NCBI GenBank assembly: GCA_036734025.1
Contig: DAIMZI010000017.1
Span: 1-50,361, forward strand
DNA from: DAIMZI01 sp036734025
Lineage (GTDB): Bacteria > Pseudomonadota > Alphaproteobacteria > Rhizobiales > Rhodomicrobiaceae
Length of the DNA stretch: 50,361 bases
Reading direction: 5' to 3'
Part shown: one piece after another, positions 8,191 to 16,563 of the stretch
Layout of the letters: every line of letters begins with the position of its first letter
Numbering within the stretch: the stretch's first letter is position 1
Program-made: the position numbers and the translations under genes
Notes under the pieces: generated by a model
The model's input: the letters and a program-made list of their open reading frames with translations, nothing else
What the model was told of the DNA's origin: nothing
The model's database searches: none

Positions 8191-8366
8191 GCTTGCAGAC
8201 TGCCGGACAGGGGCCGCGAGGATAAGCCGTGACCGTTTATGTGCGGATTTACATCCCTGATTTCCCGGCGATGCGCCAACGCAACCGTGTCGATCACACC
8301 GAGCACGAAACCTGCTGCAAAGACCGAGCCGTAACAGTCCGCGCCTACCCGGAAGGGATCATGCAT
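8187..8366 (-). CDS. Small ORF coupled to the BASS permease
   Basis: A 59-codon ORF whose TGA overlaps the permease ATG (ATGA at 8187-8190), the arrangement expected of translational coupling. An AGGACAGG stretch precedes its ATG by about 10 bases. The product (MHDPFRVGADCYGSVFAAGF..) matches nothing I recognise and has one short hydrophobic stretch (residues 13-30). It may be a leader peptide or a chance reading frame. The overlap is the main support. Confidence 0.3.
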   Translation of the reverse strand: MHDPFRVGADCYGSVFAAGFVLGVIDTVALAHRREIRDVNPHINGHGLSSRPLSGSLQA

Positions 8367-8406
8367 CGCATCGCACCTGTCCTGCGCTTGTGACTGCCGG
8401 CCATGA

Positions 8407-9783
8407 TCACTCCCCGCTGGACATATCGTCCCAGAGTGGATCCTCGCGGCGTGGCTCGAACCCGGCCGGCTTTCCCACGTTCTCTTCATTTGTGCGCTCG
8501 CGGCTTGCGCCACGCGTGTGGGCTAGCTCATGGCTCACGCTGAAAGACGAGTTCGCGTCGGACGCCGATTTCCGGCGCAGACTGTCATCTGGCGATTGCA
8601 GCAGATAGCGCCTCTTTTCATCGACCGCTAGGACCAGCTTCCAGCGGTCCGACTTAGGCATGTTGCGCAGTGACGGTTCCTTCTGTTTGGTCATGTAATA
8701 ATCGCCATCGCCAGTGAAATCCCGGATATAGGCCTTAAGCGGCTCCTTGTAGGCGGTCCATTCGCGGGGCAGCCGGCTGTGGGCGTTCAGCATCGCCCAC
8801 TGCTGAAACTCTTGCGTGCGGAAAAAATGCGCGACATGTGGCTCGACCTTGCGAAAACCCGCCTGATCGAGGGAACCCAGCATGCGTAGCGATACAGCCT
8901 GCCACTTCATCGAGAAGTTCAGCCACCACAACAGGTCGAACAAGGTCGTGAGCGTGACGGGACACTGCGCCAGTTGCGGTGACAGGTAGGAGACCACGGC
9001 ATCGGCGCGTCCGCAGGAGGCCAGTTGTGCTCGCAGCAGGTTGGGAAAGGTCTGCTCCCATGGCCTGGCGAGCTCGCCGAGCGGCAGGCCGAGCGCCTTG
9101 ATGCTGCCGAAAATCTGGTCGCCATGTTCGCCCGAGGTGATCAGCGCCCCCTCGTCCAGAGCCTCGGCAATCCGCCTGATCTTGCGCCTGCGCCCATGCG
9201 CGCTGACGTGCTCGCGGAAGAACCGACGATATTCGCCGCGCGATTGCGGGGAATAGACGATCTCCAGACGCGATGGATCGTGACTGGCTGCCCGAAGCAA
9301 GGCGACGCAGGCTGCCGTCGAGTCGATACCGCCCGACCACAAAAGCCGGACCGGTCGCCCCTCGAGCGCCGCGCGGTTCACGAGCTGCCGGGCGCGCTCG
9401 TCGCACAGCTCATGCAGATTGGCTTGCCTCGCCTGACCCACGGCGGGAACGGGATCAAGCACAGTGTAGGGAAAGCCGTGATCGAGCGTGCGCGTGCGGT
9501 CGATCAGGCCGGTGCCGAAGAAAAGGCAGCAGAGGCGGTAACCCTCGGGCACGGCGTGGCCGAGGATGGATGGGCGAACAGCCATGAGCGGCTCGACGTG
9601 GATCAGCGGGACCCTGTGAGCCTGGCCGCCCATCCAGACGAACTGCATGATCTGAAACCAGAAGACCAAGAGGACGACCATAAAGACGGCGAGGAATACC
9701 GCTGCGGGCGCGGCACCAAAAATCCACCAGACGACAAGCAGAAACAGCGCGACCGTCAGAAGCTGGAGCCGAAATCTGCGCAT
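8407..9783 (-). CDS. Membrane-anchored PP-loop protein, asparagine-synthase-like
   Basis: 458 residues from the ATG at 9783; an in-frame ATG at 9852 would add 23 residues, and neither start has a clear ribosome site. Two membrane helices come first (about residues 8-45 from this start: LLTVALFLLVVWWIFGAAP and VFLAVFMVVLLVFWFQIM). A PP-loop ATP pyrophosphatase domain follows, with LLWSGGIDSTAACVALL at about residue 147, and later the SGEHGDQIFGS motif typical of the Asn-synthase C-terminal domain. There is no N-terminal class II glutaminase domain and no Cys at position 2, so it cannot use glutamine in the usual way. It might adenylate and amidate or ligate a substrate at the membrane face. 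The C-terminal 60 residues are polar and likely disordered. Function unknown. Confidence 0.7.
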   Translation of the reverse strand: MRRFRLQLLTVALFLLVVWWIFGAAPAAVFLAVFMVVLLVFWFQIMQFVWMGGQAHRVPLIHVEPLMAVRPSILGHAVPEGYRLCCLFFGTGLIDRTRTLDHGFPYTVLDPVPAVGQARQANLHELCDERARQLVNRAALEGRPVRLLWSGGIDSTAACVALLRAASHDPSRLEIVYSPQSRGEYRRFFREHVSAHGRRRKIRRIAEALDEGALITSGEHGDQIFGSIKALGLPLGELARPWEQTFPNLLRAQLASCGRADAVVSYLSPQLAQCPVTLTTLFDLLWWLNFSMKWQAVSLRMLGSLDQAGFRKVEPHVAHFFRTQEFQQWAMLNAHSRLPREWTAYKEPLKAYIRDFTGDGDYYMTKQKEPSLRNMPKSDRWKLVLAVDEKRRYLLQSPDDSLRRKSASDANSSFSVSHELAHTRGASRERTNEENVGKPAGFEPRREDPLWDDMSSGE

Positions 9784-9852
9784 TTCAGGCCGCCCTTTGT
9801 CGAAGGACTTGTCAGCATGTATTGCGCTCATCGACCAAATGAATACGGCCAT

Positions 9853-10200
9853 ATGAAGGATGGCTTCTGATCCGCAATCCGCTCGCCTCGATCCCGTTCA
9901 CCTCTGTCCGATGCAACGAGATTCTGGCTACCATTCGGCTCACGCCTCTGGCGATCAAAATTTATTTACCACGCCAGACATAATGCAGCCGGCATGCCGC
10001 GCTATCTCCCGGTTTGCAGGTTACATCATCACAATAGTTGAATTGGTCAGGATCCCGGTGCGCGATAGCTGCCACGAACCATTTCGATGATGATAATATC
10101 CATCTTTAGCGGCTCGCAGCCGATATAGGCGTGAAGCCACCATATCTCCATCCACACATCACTCGCGGCTGATCGAGATCAGCATTCGGAGGCATAATTC
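9853..10200. other. 348-base intergenic region upstream of the molybdenum hydroxylase genes
   Basis: Divergent promoter region between the PP-loop gene and the hydroxylase operon. No convincing gene. It holds a possible -10 (GATAAT, 10092-10097) with only a weak -35 (CTGCCA) 17 bases before it, a short hairpin CGGCT-CGC-AGCCG (10110-10122), and the palindrome listed separately at 10168-10183. Confidence 0.4.
10168..10183. promoter_or_regulatory. 16-base palindrome just before the hydroxylase ribosome site
   Basis: GCTGATC and GATCAGC flank a two-base centre (GA), a perfect 7+7 palindrome. It ends a few bases before the CGGAGG ribosome site of the gene at 10201. The two-base spacer makes it a protein operator rather than an RNA hairpin. 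Regulator unknown; the nearest regulator gene is the IclR gene 9 kb away. Confidence 0.45.
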
Positions 10201-10659
10201 ATGGCGCGTTTCACTCTCAACGGTACTGAGACGCAGGCTCCCTATGACGGCGAGATGCCGCTATTGTGGGCTTTGCGAGACCACCTCGGGCTGACCGGCA
10301 CCAAATATGGATGCGGGGTGGCTGCATGCGGCGCCTGCACCGTTCATGTGGACGGGATCGCCCAGCGCTCGTGCCAGTTGCGGCTGTCTGATATCGAGGG
10401 GGCGAATGTAACCACTATCGAAGGCGCGACCGGCAAGGTCGCTGACGCCGTGAAAGAGGCGTGGGTCGCGCTTGATGTGGCCCAATGCGGCTATTGCCAG
10501 CCCGGTCAGGTGATGGCGGCGACAGCACTTCTGAACGAGACGCCCGAACCCACCGACGCCGATATCGACGCCATCATGAGCGGCAATGTCTGCCGCTGCG
10601 CCACCTATGTCCGCGTTCGCGCCGCGATCCACCGCGCCGCCGCCACCCTGAAAGGCTGA
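10201..10659 (+). CDS. Molybdenum hydroxylase small subunit, [2Fe-2S] ferredoxin-like
   Basis: 152-residue electron-transfer subunit of a xanthine-oxidase-family hydroxylase. It carries two [2Fe-2S] clusters: plant-type Cys38, Cys43, Cys46, Cys58 (KYGCGVAACGACTVHVDG), and helical-domain Cys96, Cys99, Cys131, Cys133 (QCGYCQPGQ and NVCRCATY). The length matches IorA of isoquinoline 1-oxidoreductase and the small subunits of related aldehyde dehydrogenases. It has a good ribosome site (CGGAGG) and is separated by three bases from the large subunit gene at 10663, so the two form an operon. No FAD-binding middle subunit is present, as in the IorAB type, so electrons probably pass to a c-type cytochrome or similar acceptor. 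Confidence 0.93.
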   Translation: MARFTLNGTETQAPYDGEMPLLWALRDHLGLTGTKYGCGVAACGACTVHVDGIAQRSCQLRLSDIEGANVTTIEGATGKVADAVKEAWVALDVAQCGYCQPGQVMAATALLNETPEPTDADIDAIMSGNVCRCATYVRVRAAIHRAAATLKG

Positions 10660-10662
10660 TCC

Positions 10663-12804
10663 ATGCCACTGGACACAAATCGCCGTAATTTTCTCAAGGG
10701 CTCCGCGGCCCTGCTGGTCATCGGGCTGAATGCCAAAGGCGTGCTTGCCGCTGCTCCCGACGCCGTGTCGATCAACCCGTTCGTGACCATCAGCGCCGAC
10801 GGAACGGTGAGCGTCATTGCCAAACATTTCGAGATGGGTCAGGGCGCATCGACCGGTCTGGCGACCCTCGTCGCCGAAGAACTCGATGCCGACTGGGCAC
10901 AGGTGCGCATCGAATTCGCGCCGGCCGATGCCACGCGCTATGCCAATCTCAGCTTCGGCTCCCAGGGCACAGGCGGCTCAACCGCCATGGCCAACTCGTT
11001 CATGCAGTACCGCCAGGCCGGCGCTGCGGCCCGCGCCGTGCTGGTCGAGGCGGCGGCGCGCAAATGGGGCGTGCCGGCTAGCCAGATCAGCGTGGAAGCC
11101 GGCACCGTACGTGGACCCGGCTCGCGCCAGAGTTCGTTTGGCGATCTCATCCGGGATGCCGCCGACATCACCCCCCCGGCCGAGCCCGAACTGAAGAAAC
11201 CTGAAGACTTCCGTCTGATCGGGAAAGAGGGCGTAGGCCGGCTCGACAGCGCGTCCAAGGTCAACGGCACGGCCCTGTTCGCCAGCGATGTGCGGCTGCC
11301 CGACATGGTGGTCGCGGTGATCGCCCGCCCGCCACGCTTTGGCGGGACTGTCTCAGGCTTCGATGCGACCGCCGCGATGGAGACGCCGGGCGTGGTCGCC
11401 GTTCATCAGATCCCGGCAGGCATCGCGGTTTATGCCGAGGATACATGGTCAGCGATGCGCGGACGCGACGCCCTGTCGATCGAGTGGGATTTCGCCAACG
11501 CCGAGAACCGCTCGACCGAGGCGCTGGAGGCGGTCCACATCGCCGCCCTGGACGAGGATGGGATCATAGCGCGCGATGATGGCGACGCAGGCGCCGCGCT
11601 GGCGGGTTCGGCCTCGGTCATCGAGCATGACTTCTTCTTCCCGTTCCTGGCGCATGCGCCGATGGAGACCGAAGCCTGCGTCGTGCAACTGCGCGATGGC
11701 GGCGCAAAGATCTGGGATGGCTGCCAGTTCCCTTCGGTCGTTCAGCCGGTGGCTGCCGGCATTCTCGGGGTGGCGCCGGAAGCCATAGAAATCGAGACGC
11801 TATATGCCGGCGGATCGTTCGGACGCCGCGCCAATGCGGCCGCAGATTATGTGGCTGAAGGCGTGATGGCCGCCAAGGCGCTGGGCGATGGTCGGCCGGT
11901 CAAGCTGATCTGGACGCGCGAGGACGATATCCGCGGCGGCTACTGGCGCCCCATGTATGCGCACCGCCTGAGCGCGGCGATCGGCGAGGACGGCAAGCCA
12001 AGCGCCTGGGCTCACCGGCTGGCGGGCAAGAGCATTCTGGTCGGCACGCCGTTTGAAGCCATGCTCGTGCAAGACGGACTTGATGCAACCTCGGTGGAGG
12101 GCGCGCGCGGCCTGCCCTATGCGGTGCCGAACATCCGCGTGGATGTGCGCAACATGGAGCATGGCGCAAGCGTGTTGTGGTGGCGCTCGGTCGGCCATAC
12201 CCACACGGCTTATTCCACCGAAATCATGATCGACCTGCTGGCAGAAGCCGCCGGCGCTGACCCGGTGGAATATCGTCTCGCGCTGCTTGGCGAGCAGCCG
12301 CGACTGGAAGGGGTGCTGCGCGCCGTTGCCAAGGCAGCGGAATGGCAAAAACCGCCCGCGCCGGGTATATCTCGCGGCGTCGCCGTGCATGAGAGCTTCG
12401 CCAGCTATGTCGCCCAAGTGGTCGAGATCTCGCTGCAGGATGAGCGCGTCAAGCTGGAGCGCGTGGTCTGCGCTGTCGATTGCGGCATCGTCATCAACCC
12501 CGATGTGGTCCGCGCGCAGATGGAAGGCGGGATCGGCTATGGTCTCGGCCATGCCATGCGCAACAAGATCACCATGGCTGACGGCGAAGTCGTCGAGCAG
12601 AATTTCCCCGATTACGAGCCTTTGCGCCTGTCGGACATGCCGAAGATCGAGGTTGTGATCGTGCCGTCGGCCGAACCGCCAACCGGGGTGGGAGAGCCGG
12701 GCCTGCCGCCGGTGGCGCCGGCGCTTGCCAACGCGATCCGCGCCGCGACCGGCAAGCTCATCACCCGCTTGCCGATGAGCGATGCTGGCATCGACTTTGC
12801 TTGA
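10663..12804 (+). CDS. Molybdenum hydroxylase large subunit, Tat-exported (IorB-like)
   Basis: 713-residue molybdopterin-cytosine-dinucleotide subunit of the xanthine dehydrogenase family. The N-terminus holds a twin-arginine motif (NRRNFLKGSAALL), so the complex is probably exported folded to the periplasm with its small subunit. Family segments: EMGQGASTGLATLVAEEL near residue 58, the Mo-pterin loop GGSFGRRANAAADYV near 384, and GVGEPGLPPVAPALANA near 675, whose Glu is the expected catalytic base. IorB-type enzymes hydroxylate N-heterocycles or oxidise aldehydes; the substrate here is not readable. The usual maturation gene (xdhC/coxI-type) is not in the window. The next gene, an amine-oxidase-like protein, follows after 148 bases. 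Confidence 0.92.
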   Translation: MPLDTNRRNFLKGSAALLVIGLNAKGVLAAAPDAVSINPFVTISADGTVSVIAKHFEMGQGASTGLATLVAEELDADWAQVRIEFAPADATRYANLSFGSQGTGGSTAMANSFMQYRQAGAAARAVLVEAAARKWGVPASQISVEAGTVRGPGSRQSSFGDLIRDAADITPPAEPELKKPEDFRLIGKEGVGRLDSASKVNGTALFASDVRLPDMVVAVIARPPRFGGTVSGFDATAAMETPGVVAVHQIPAGIAVYAEDTWSAMRGRDALSIEWDFANAENRSTEALEAVHIAALDEDGIIARDDGDAGAALAGSASVIEHDFFFPFLAHAPMETEACVVQLRDGGAKIWDGCQFPSVVQPVAAGILGVAPEAIEIETLYAGGSFGRRANAAADYVAEGVMAAKALGDGRPVKLIWTREDDIRGGYWRPMYAHRLSAAIGEDGKPSAWAHRLAGKSILVGTPFEAMLVQDGLDATSVEGARGLPYAVPNIRVDVRNMEHGASVLWWRSVGHTHTAYSTEIMIDLLAEAAGADPVEYRLALLGEQPRLEGVLRAVAKAAEWQKPPAPGISRGVAVHESFASYVAQVVEISLQDERVKLERVVCAVDCGIVINPDVVRAQMEGGIGYGLGHAMRNKITMADGEVVEQNFPDYEPLRLSDMPKIEVVIVPSAEPPTGVGEPGLPPVAPALANAIRAATGKLITRLPMSDAGIDFA

Positions 12805-12952
12805 CCATATTGAAAGCGCCGCGCGCCACTGCCAATGAAGATGTTTTCATGCTGCCGCTTGTCGGCTAGTCTGGACATGCGCTGCGGATGCGCGGCGCAA
12901 CGCTGAAAGTGGCAGGGGCGCGCGGGACGCTTCGACATGTGAGCAAGACCTG

Positions 12953-14362
12953 ATGAGTGAGATTTCGCTGCAACCCGTGGCGCGCGATGTTGGGCGGAAA
13001 TGGCGCGAATACGACCCGCATTATGATCCGCTGCGCGCGCCCACGCCCGGCCATGGCCGCGACTACGCCCCGACCTACTGGGCCGCGACGGCCGGCCCCG
13101 CGCCGGATGATGACGGGCCTGTTGATGGCGATCTGGATGTTGATGTGGCGATCATCGGCTCGGGCTTCACGGGCCTCGCTTGCGCCCTGTTCCTGGCGCG
13201 CGAATTCGGCATCAAGGCGCATGTGCTGGAGGCCAACCGCCTGGCCTGGGGCTGCACCAGCCGCAATGGCGGTCAGGCACAGGCAGCCTCGGGCCGGCTG
13301 TCGCGTTCGCAGTGGATAGCGCGCTGGGGACTTGATGTCGCGCGCGCGCTTCACGGCGAAATCCTCGATGGCTTCGATACATTCAAGACCTTGATCGCGG
13401 AAATCGACTGCGACGCCCAGCCGGGCGGGCATCTGTACATCGCGCACAAGCCCGCAGCGCTGAAAAAGCTGGAGAGCGAGAGTGCGGTGCTGCGCGACAA
13501 ATTCGGTTATGGCGCGCGCATCCTGAGCCGCGATGAGGTGCAACGCACCTACGTCAATGACGCCGAAGCTGCAGGCGCCATGCATGAACCCGAGGGGATC
13601 GGGGTTCATCCGTTGAAACTCGCCCAGGGATATATGCGTCTGGCGCGCCAGGGCGGCGCCAAGCTCCATCCGTCGAGCCCGGTAACAGCATGGCGCACCC
13701 ACCAGGGCAGGCATCATCTGCAAACACCCGGCGGAACAGTACGGGCGCGCAAGGTGGCCGTGGCGACGGGCGGCTACACGTCCGGCGAGTTGCACCCCAG
13801 CCTGCGCCAGCGCACCATGCCGATCCTGTCCAATTCGATCGTGACGCGCCAGCTTGCGGCCGATGAGATCGCGGCATGCAATTTCCTCACCCGCGAGGTC
13901 ATCACCGACACGAGGACCTTGCGCTTTTACTATCGGCTGCTGCCCGATGACCGGCTGCAGATCGGCAGCCGCGCCGCGATCACCGGGGCCGACGCCGCCA
14001 ATCCCCGACATCTGAAGCTTCTGACCGACGCAATAGCACGCAAGTTCCCGCCGATCGCGGGTGTTCAGGTCGATTATTCGTGGTGGGGATGGGTCGATGT
14101 CAGCCACGACATGATGCCGCGCATCGTTGCGGCCGAACATGATCCGGGCGTTTTCTATGCGCTTGGCTATGGCGGCAACGGCGTGATGTATTCCGCTCAA
14201 GCCGGCCGACGCCTCGCCCAGCTTGTCGCGGGCCAGCGCGACGGCGCGTTCGAACTGCCGATTTTCACCTCACCCCTGCCGACCCACCCGTTCGCGCCCT
14301 TTCGCCGGCTGGGCCAGGCGCTGCTGTACCGCTGGTATCATCTGCGCGACGAGTGGCGCTGA
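12953..14362 (+). CDS. DAO-family FAD-dependent amine oxidoreductase (PuuB-like)
   Basis: 469-residue flavoenzyme. After an unusual 60-residue N-terminal lead comes the dinucleotide-binding fold VAIIGSGFTGLACALFLA (about residue 65). SRNGGQAQAASGR near residue 105 and, near the C-terminus, YALGYGGNGVMYSAQAG complete the FAD site as in gamma-glutamylputrescine oxidase (PuuB) and related glycine-oxidase-like enzymes. It should oxidise a primary or secondary amine to an imine, giving an aldehyde or keto acid, ammonia or amine, and H2O2. It is followed by a DUF1989 gene and by amino-acid transport genes, which fits catabolism of an imported amine. The exact substrate is not determined. No catalase gene lies nearby. 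Confidence 0.88.
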   Translation: MSEISLQPVARDVGRKWREYDPHYDPLRAPTPGHGRDYAPTYWAATAGPAPDDDGPVDGDLDVDVAIIGSGFTGLACALFLAREFGIKAHVLEANRLAWGCTSRNGGQAQAASGRLSRSQWIARWGLDVARALHGEILDGFDTFKTLIAEIDCDAQPGGHLYIAHKPAALKKLESESAVLRDKFGYGARILSRDEVQRTYVNDAEAAGAMHEPEGIGVHPLKLAQGYMRLARQGGAKLHPSSPVTAWRTHQGRHHLQTPGGTVRARKVAVATGGYTSGELHPSLRQRTMPILSNSIVTRQLAADEIAACNFLTREVITDTRTLRFYYRLLPDDRLQIGSRAAITGADAANPRHLKLLTDAIARKFPPIAGVQVDYSWWGWVDVSHDMMPRIVAAEHDPGVFYALGYGGNGVMYSAQAGRRLAQLVAGQRDGAFELPIFTSPLPTHPFAPFRRLGQALLYRWYHLRDEWR

Positions 14363-14428
14363 TACCGCGCCAGCGCACAAAAGAAGCCCCGCCCGCTTTT
14401 GCCCGGGCACGCAAAAAAGGAGGCAGCC

Positions 14429-15070
14429 ATGTCGCTGAGCGAGACCGCCCGCCCGGTCTGGGGCGAAGAGACATACAGCCAGACCATCGCGGCGCGCGCC
14501 CCGTGGTCGCGCATAATTCCCGCCGGACACATCTTGCGCATCGTTGATCTGGAGGGCAGCCAGGCGGTCGATTTCCTGTGTTATGCGAGCGATGATCGTG
14601 AGGAACGCTATCACGCGCCCAACACGTTGAAGGCGGCCGGCACGATCAGGCTGACGACCGGCCACGTGCTTTATTCAGATCTGGCGCGGCCGCTGGTCAG
14701 CATCATCAGCGACAGCTTCATCGGCCATGACACTCTGGGCGGCTGTTGCAGCGCGCCGAGCAACAAGATGCTCTACGGCGTCGATGATGTCCCCGGTTGC
14801 CGGGAGAACTTCCTCAAGGCTTTGGCCGAACATGGCATGGGCAGGCGCGACATCGTGCCGAACGTGAATTTCTTCATGGAGGTGCCGGTGTCGATGGAGG
14901 CCGAATGCGAGATTGCGCTGGGCCGGTCGCTGCCGGGCGACCATGTCGATCTGCGCGCAGAACGCGATGTGCTGGCGGTGATCTCGAACTGCCCGCAAAT
15001 CCACAATGCGTGCAACGCCTTCAAGCCCACCCCGATACATGTCAGCGTATTCGCCCCGGCTCAGGGTTGA
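14429..15070 (+). CDS. DUF1989 family protein (UAAP/CgdAB-like), copy A
   Basis: 213-residue DUF1989 (urea-carboxylase-associated) protein. The start ATG at 14429 has AAGGAGG 6 bases upstream, so the 10-residue longer reading is rejected. Key residues: His100 and the CysCys pair in HDTLGGCCSAPSN (about 100-112), Cys124 in GCRENFL, and the C-terminal SNCPQIHNACN. The GGCCS variant and the missing H-x-x-C in the middle motif resemble the UAAP2/CgdB branch. In the guanidine-carboxylase pathway two such proteins (CgdA and CgdB) form a deiminase for carboxyguanidine. No carboxylase or allophanate hydrolase gene is nearby, so the role here is open. A second member lies at 18231-18863 on the other strand. 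Confidence 0.85.
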   Translation: MSLSETARPVWGEETYSQTIAARAPWSRIIPAGHILRIVDLEGSQAVDFLCYASDDREERYHAPNTLKAAGTIRLTTGHVLYSDLARPLVSIISDSFIGHDTLGGCCSAPSNKMLYGVDDVPGCRENFLKALAEHGMGRRDIVPNVNFFMEVPVSMEAECEIALGRSLPGDHVDLRAERDVLAVISNCPQIHNACNAFKPTPIHVSVFAPAQG

Positions 15071-15116
15071 GCCTGGTGTCGTGCGAGCCGGTGCCGGCAT
15101 CAGCGAACAGATGGGT

Positions 15117-15905
15117 TCATCCATCGCGGGCGAGGAACCGCTGGGCGCGCTCGGTCTTCGGCGCGTCGAAGAATTGATCGGGCGGGGCGCGCTCGACCAC
15201 CTGGCCCTTGTCCATGAAGATCACCTCATCGCAGACATCGCGGGCAAAGCTCATTTCATGGGTGACGACGACCATCGTCATGCCCTCCTGCGCCAGCGCC
15301 CGCATCACCGCCAGCACCTCGCCCACAAGTTCGGGATCGAGCGCGCTTGTGGGCTCATCGAACAGCAGCACATCGGGTGACATGCACAAGGCGCGGGCGA
15401 TGGCCACGCGCTGCTTCTGGCCGCCCGAGAGCGAATAGGGGTAGACGTCGCGCTTTTCGCGCAGGCCGACCTTGTCGAGCAGTTCTTCGGCGCGCTCGAT
15501 CGCCTGTTCCCTTGGCAGTTTCAGGACATGGGTCGGCGCCTCGATGATGTTCTGCAAAACGGTGAAGTGCGGCCACAGATTGAAGCTTTGAAAGACCATG
15601 CCCAGGCGCGCACGCGTCAGCGCCATTTCGCGGTCCGACATGACCCGGCCATCAGCCCGGCGCCCGACGCGCTCGCCGAGCAGATAGACCTCGCCACGTT
15701 CGGGTGTCTCCAGCCAGTTGAGGCAGCGCAGCAGGGTCGATTTGCCCGAGCCCGAAGGCCCGAGGATGCTGACCGTCGATCCCGGCTCGACCTTCAGATC
15801 GACATTTCGCAGGACTTCCTCGCCGGAGAACTGCTTGCAGATCCCGCGCGCTTCCAGCGCCGGCGTTGTGGTCTCGCCGCCGGGCAGGCTCTCAGGTCTG
15901 GCCAA
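15117..15905 (-). CDS. Polar amino acid ABC transporter, ATPase subunit
   Basis: 262-residue GlnQ/HisP-type ATPase that drives import of a polar amino acid or related compound. Walker A GPSGSGKST, Q-loop FQSFNLWPHFTVL, signature LSGGQKQR and Walker B VLLFDEPTSALD are all intact. I start at the TTG at 15905 because AAAGGAGAG sits 8 bases upstream; a TTG at 15923 would add six residues including the ribosome site itself. It overlaps the permease stop by 14 bases, typical of coupled expression. Last gene of the minus-strand operon beginning at 18863, and convergent with DUF1989 copy A, whose stop lies 47 bases away. Confidence 0.95.
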   Translation of the reverse strand: MARPESLPGGETTTPALEARGICKQFSGEEVLRNVDLKVEPGSTVSILGPSGSGKSTLLRCLNWLETPERGEVYLLGERVGRRADGRVMSDREMALTRARLGMVFQSFNLWPHFTVLQNIIEAPTHVLKLPREQAIERAEELLDKVGLREKRDVYPYSLSGGQKQRVAIARALCMSPDVLLFDEPTSALDPELVGEVLAVMRALAQEGMTMVVVTHEMSFARDVCDEVIFMDKGQVVERAPPDQFFDAPKTERAQRFLARDG

Positions 15906-16557
15906 GGCCTCTCTCCTTTGCAAGCCGGTTCACCAGCGCCACCACGCCCTCGATGACAAGGCTCATCAGCCAGTAAAGCCCCACTGCAATGATGAACGGA
16001 TGAAGCGGAATGAGATACATTGATTGCACCGAGGACGCAGCGTAGGTCAGTTCCTGAACGGTGATGATCATCAGGAAGGCGGTGTCCTTGAGCATGTAGA
16101 TAAGCTGGTTGCCGAGGATCGGCGCGCTGTTCAGGACCAGTTGCGGCAGGATGATGCGCCGAAACAGACGCAGGCCGTGATAGCCCTGGGCGCGGGCAGC
16201 CTCGATCTGGCCATTGGGAAGCTGTTCCCAGCTTCCCCGCAGGATTTCCGCCACATAGGCGCTGTGATAGAGGATGAGCCCCAGCAGGCCCGCCGTCCAA
16301 GCGCTCATCTTTATGCCCAGTGACGGCAGGCCGTAATAAAGCAGGTAGACGAAGATCAGGAACGGCAGCATGCGCATGCCGTCGATGTAATAGCCAGCGG
16401 CAACGCGCGCGCCGCCGCGTTTGCTCTGGCGCACATTGACAAGCCAGATGCCGAGGATGAACGCGCCGATCGTCGCCAGAATGAACAAGCTCAGCGTCGT
16501 CACAAAACCGCTCGCAAAGCGTGGCCATTCGGAGATGACGATGTCCCAGTCGCTCAT
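15892..16557 (-). CDS. Polar amino acid ABC transporter, permease subunit 2
   Basis: 221-residue inner-membrane protein of the HisM/GlnP type (about five membrane helices). The coupling loop EILRGSWEQLPNGQIEAARAQGY near residue 120 is the family's EAA motif, which docks with the ATPase. It lies 6 bases after the first permease gene (16564-17214) and overlaps the ATPase start by 14 bases, so the three are one translation-coupled block. The two permeases should form a heterodimer. Confidence 0.93.
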   Translation of the reverse strand: MSDWDIVISEWPRFASGFVTTLSLFILATIGAFILGIWLVNVRQSKRGGARVAAGYYIDGMRMLPFLIFVYLLYYGLPSLGIKMSAWTAGLLGLILYHSAYVAEILRGSWEQLPNGQIEAARAQGYHGLRLFRRIILPQLVLNSAPILGNQLIYMLKDTAFLMIITVQELTYAASSVQSMYLIPLHPFIIAVGLYWLMSLVIEGVVALVNRLAKERGLGQT

Positions 16558-16563
16558 TGCCGC

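Noticed and set aside
9860..10090. 76-codon open frame in the gap before the hydroxylase operon
   Set aside because: No ribosome site, no recognisable sequence and AT/GC mix like intergenic DNA; treated as non-coding.
12866..14200. 444-codon minus-strand frame opposite the DAO oxidase
   Set aside because: No recognisable domain, and the plus strand encodes a complete FAD enzyme with family motifs.
14363..14428. Intrinsic terminator between the oxidase and DUF1989 copy A
   Set aside because: GCCCGGGC is a palindrome but cannot form a usable loop, and the following A-rich stretch is part of the ribosome-site region. A read-through operon is more likely.
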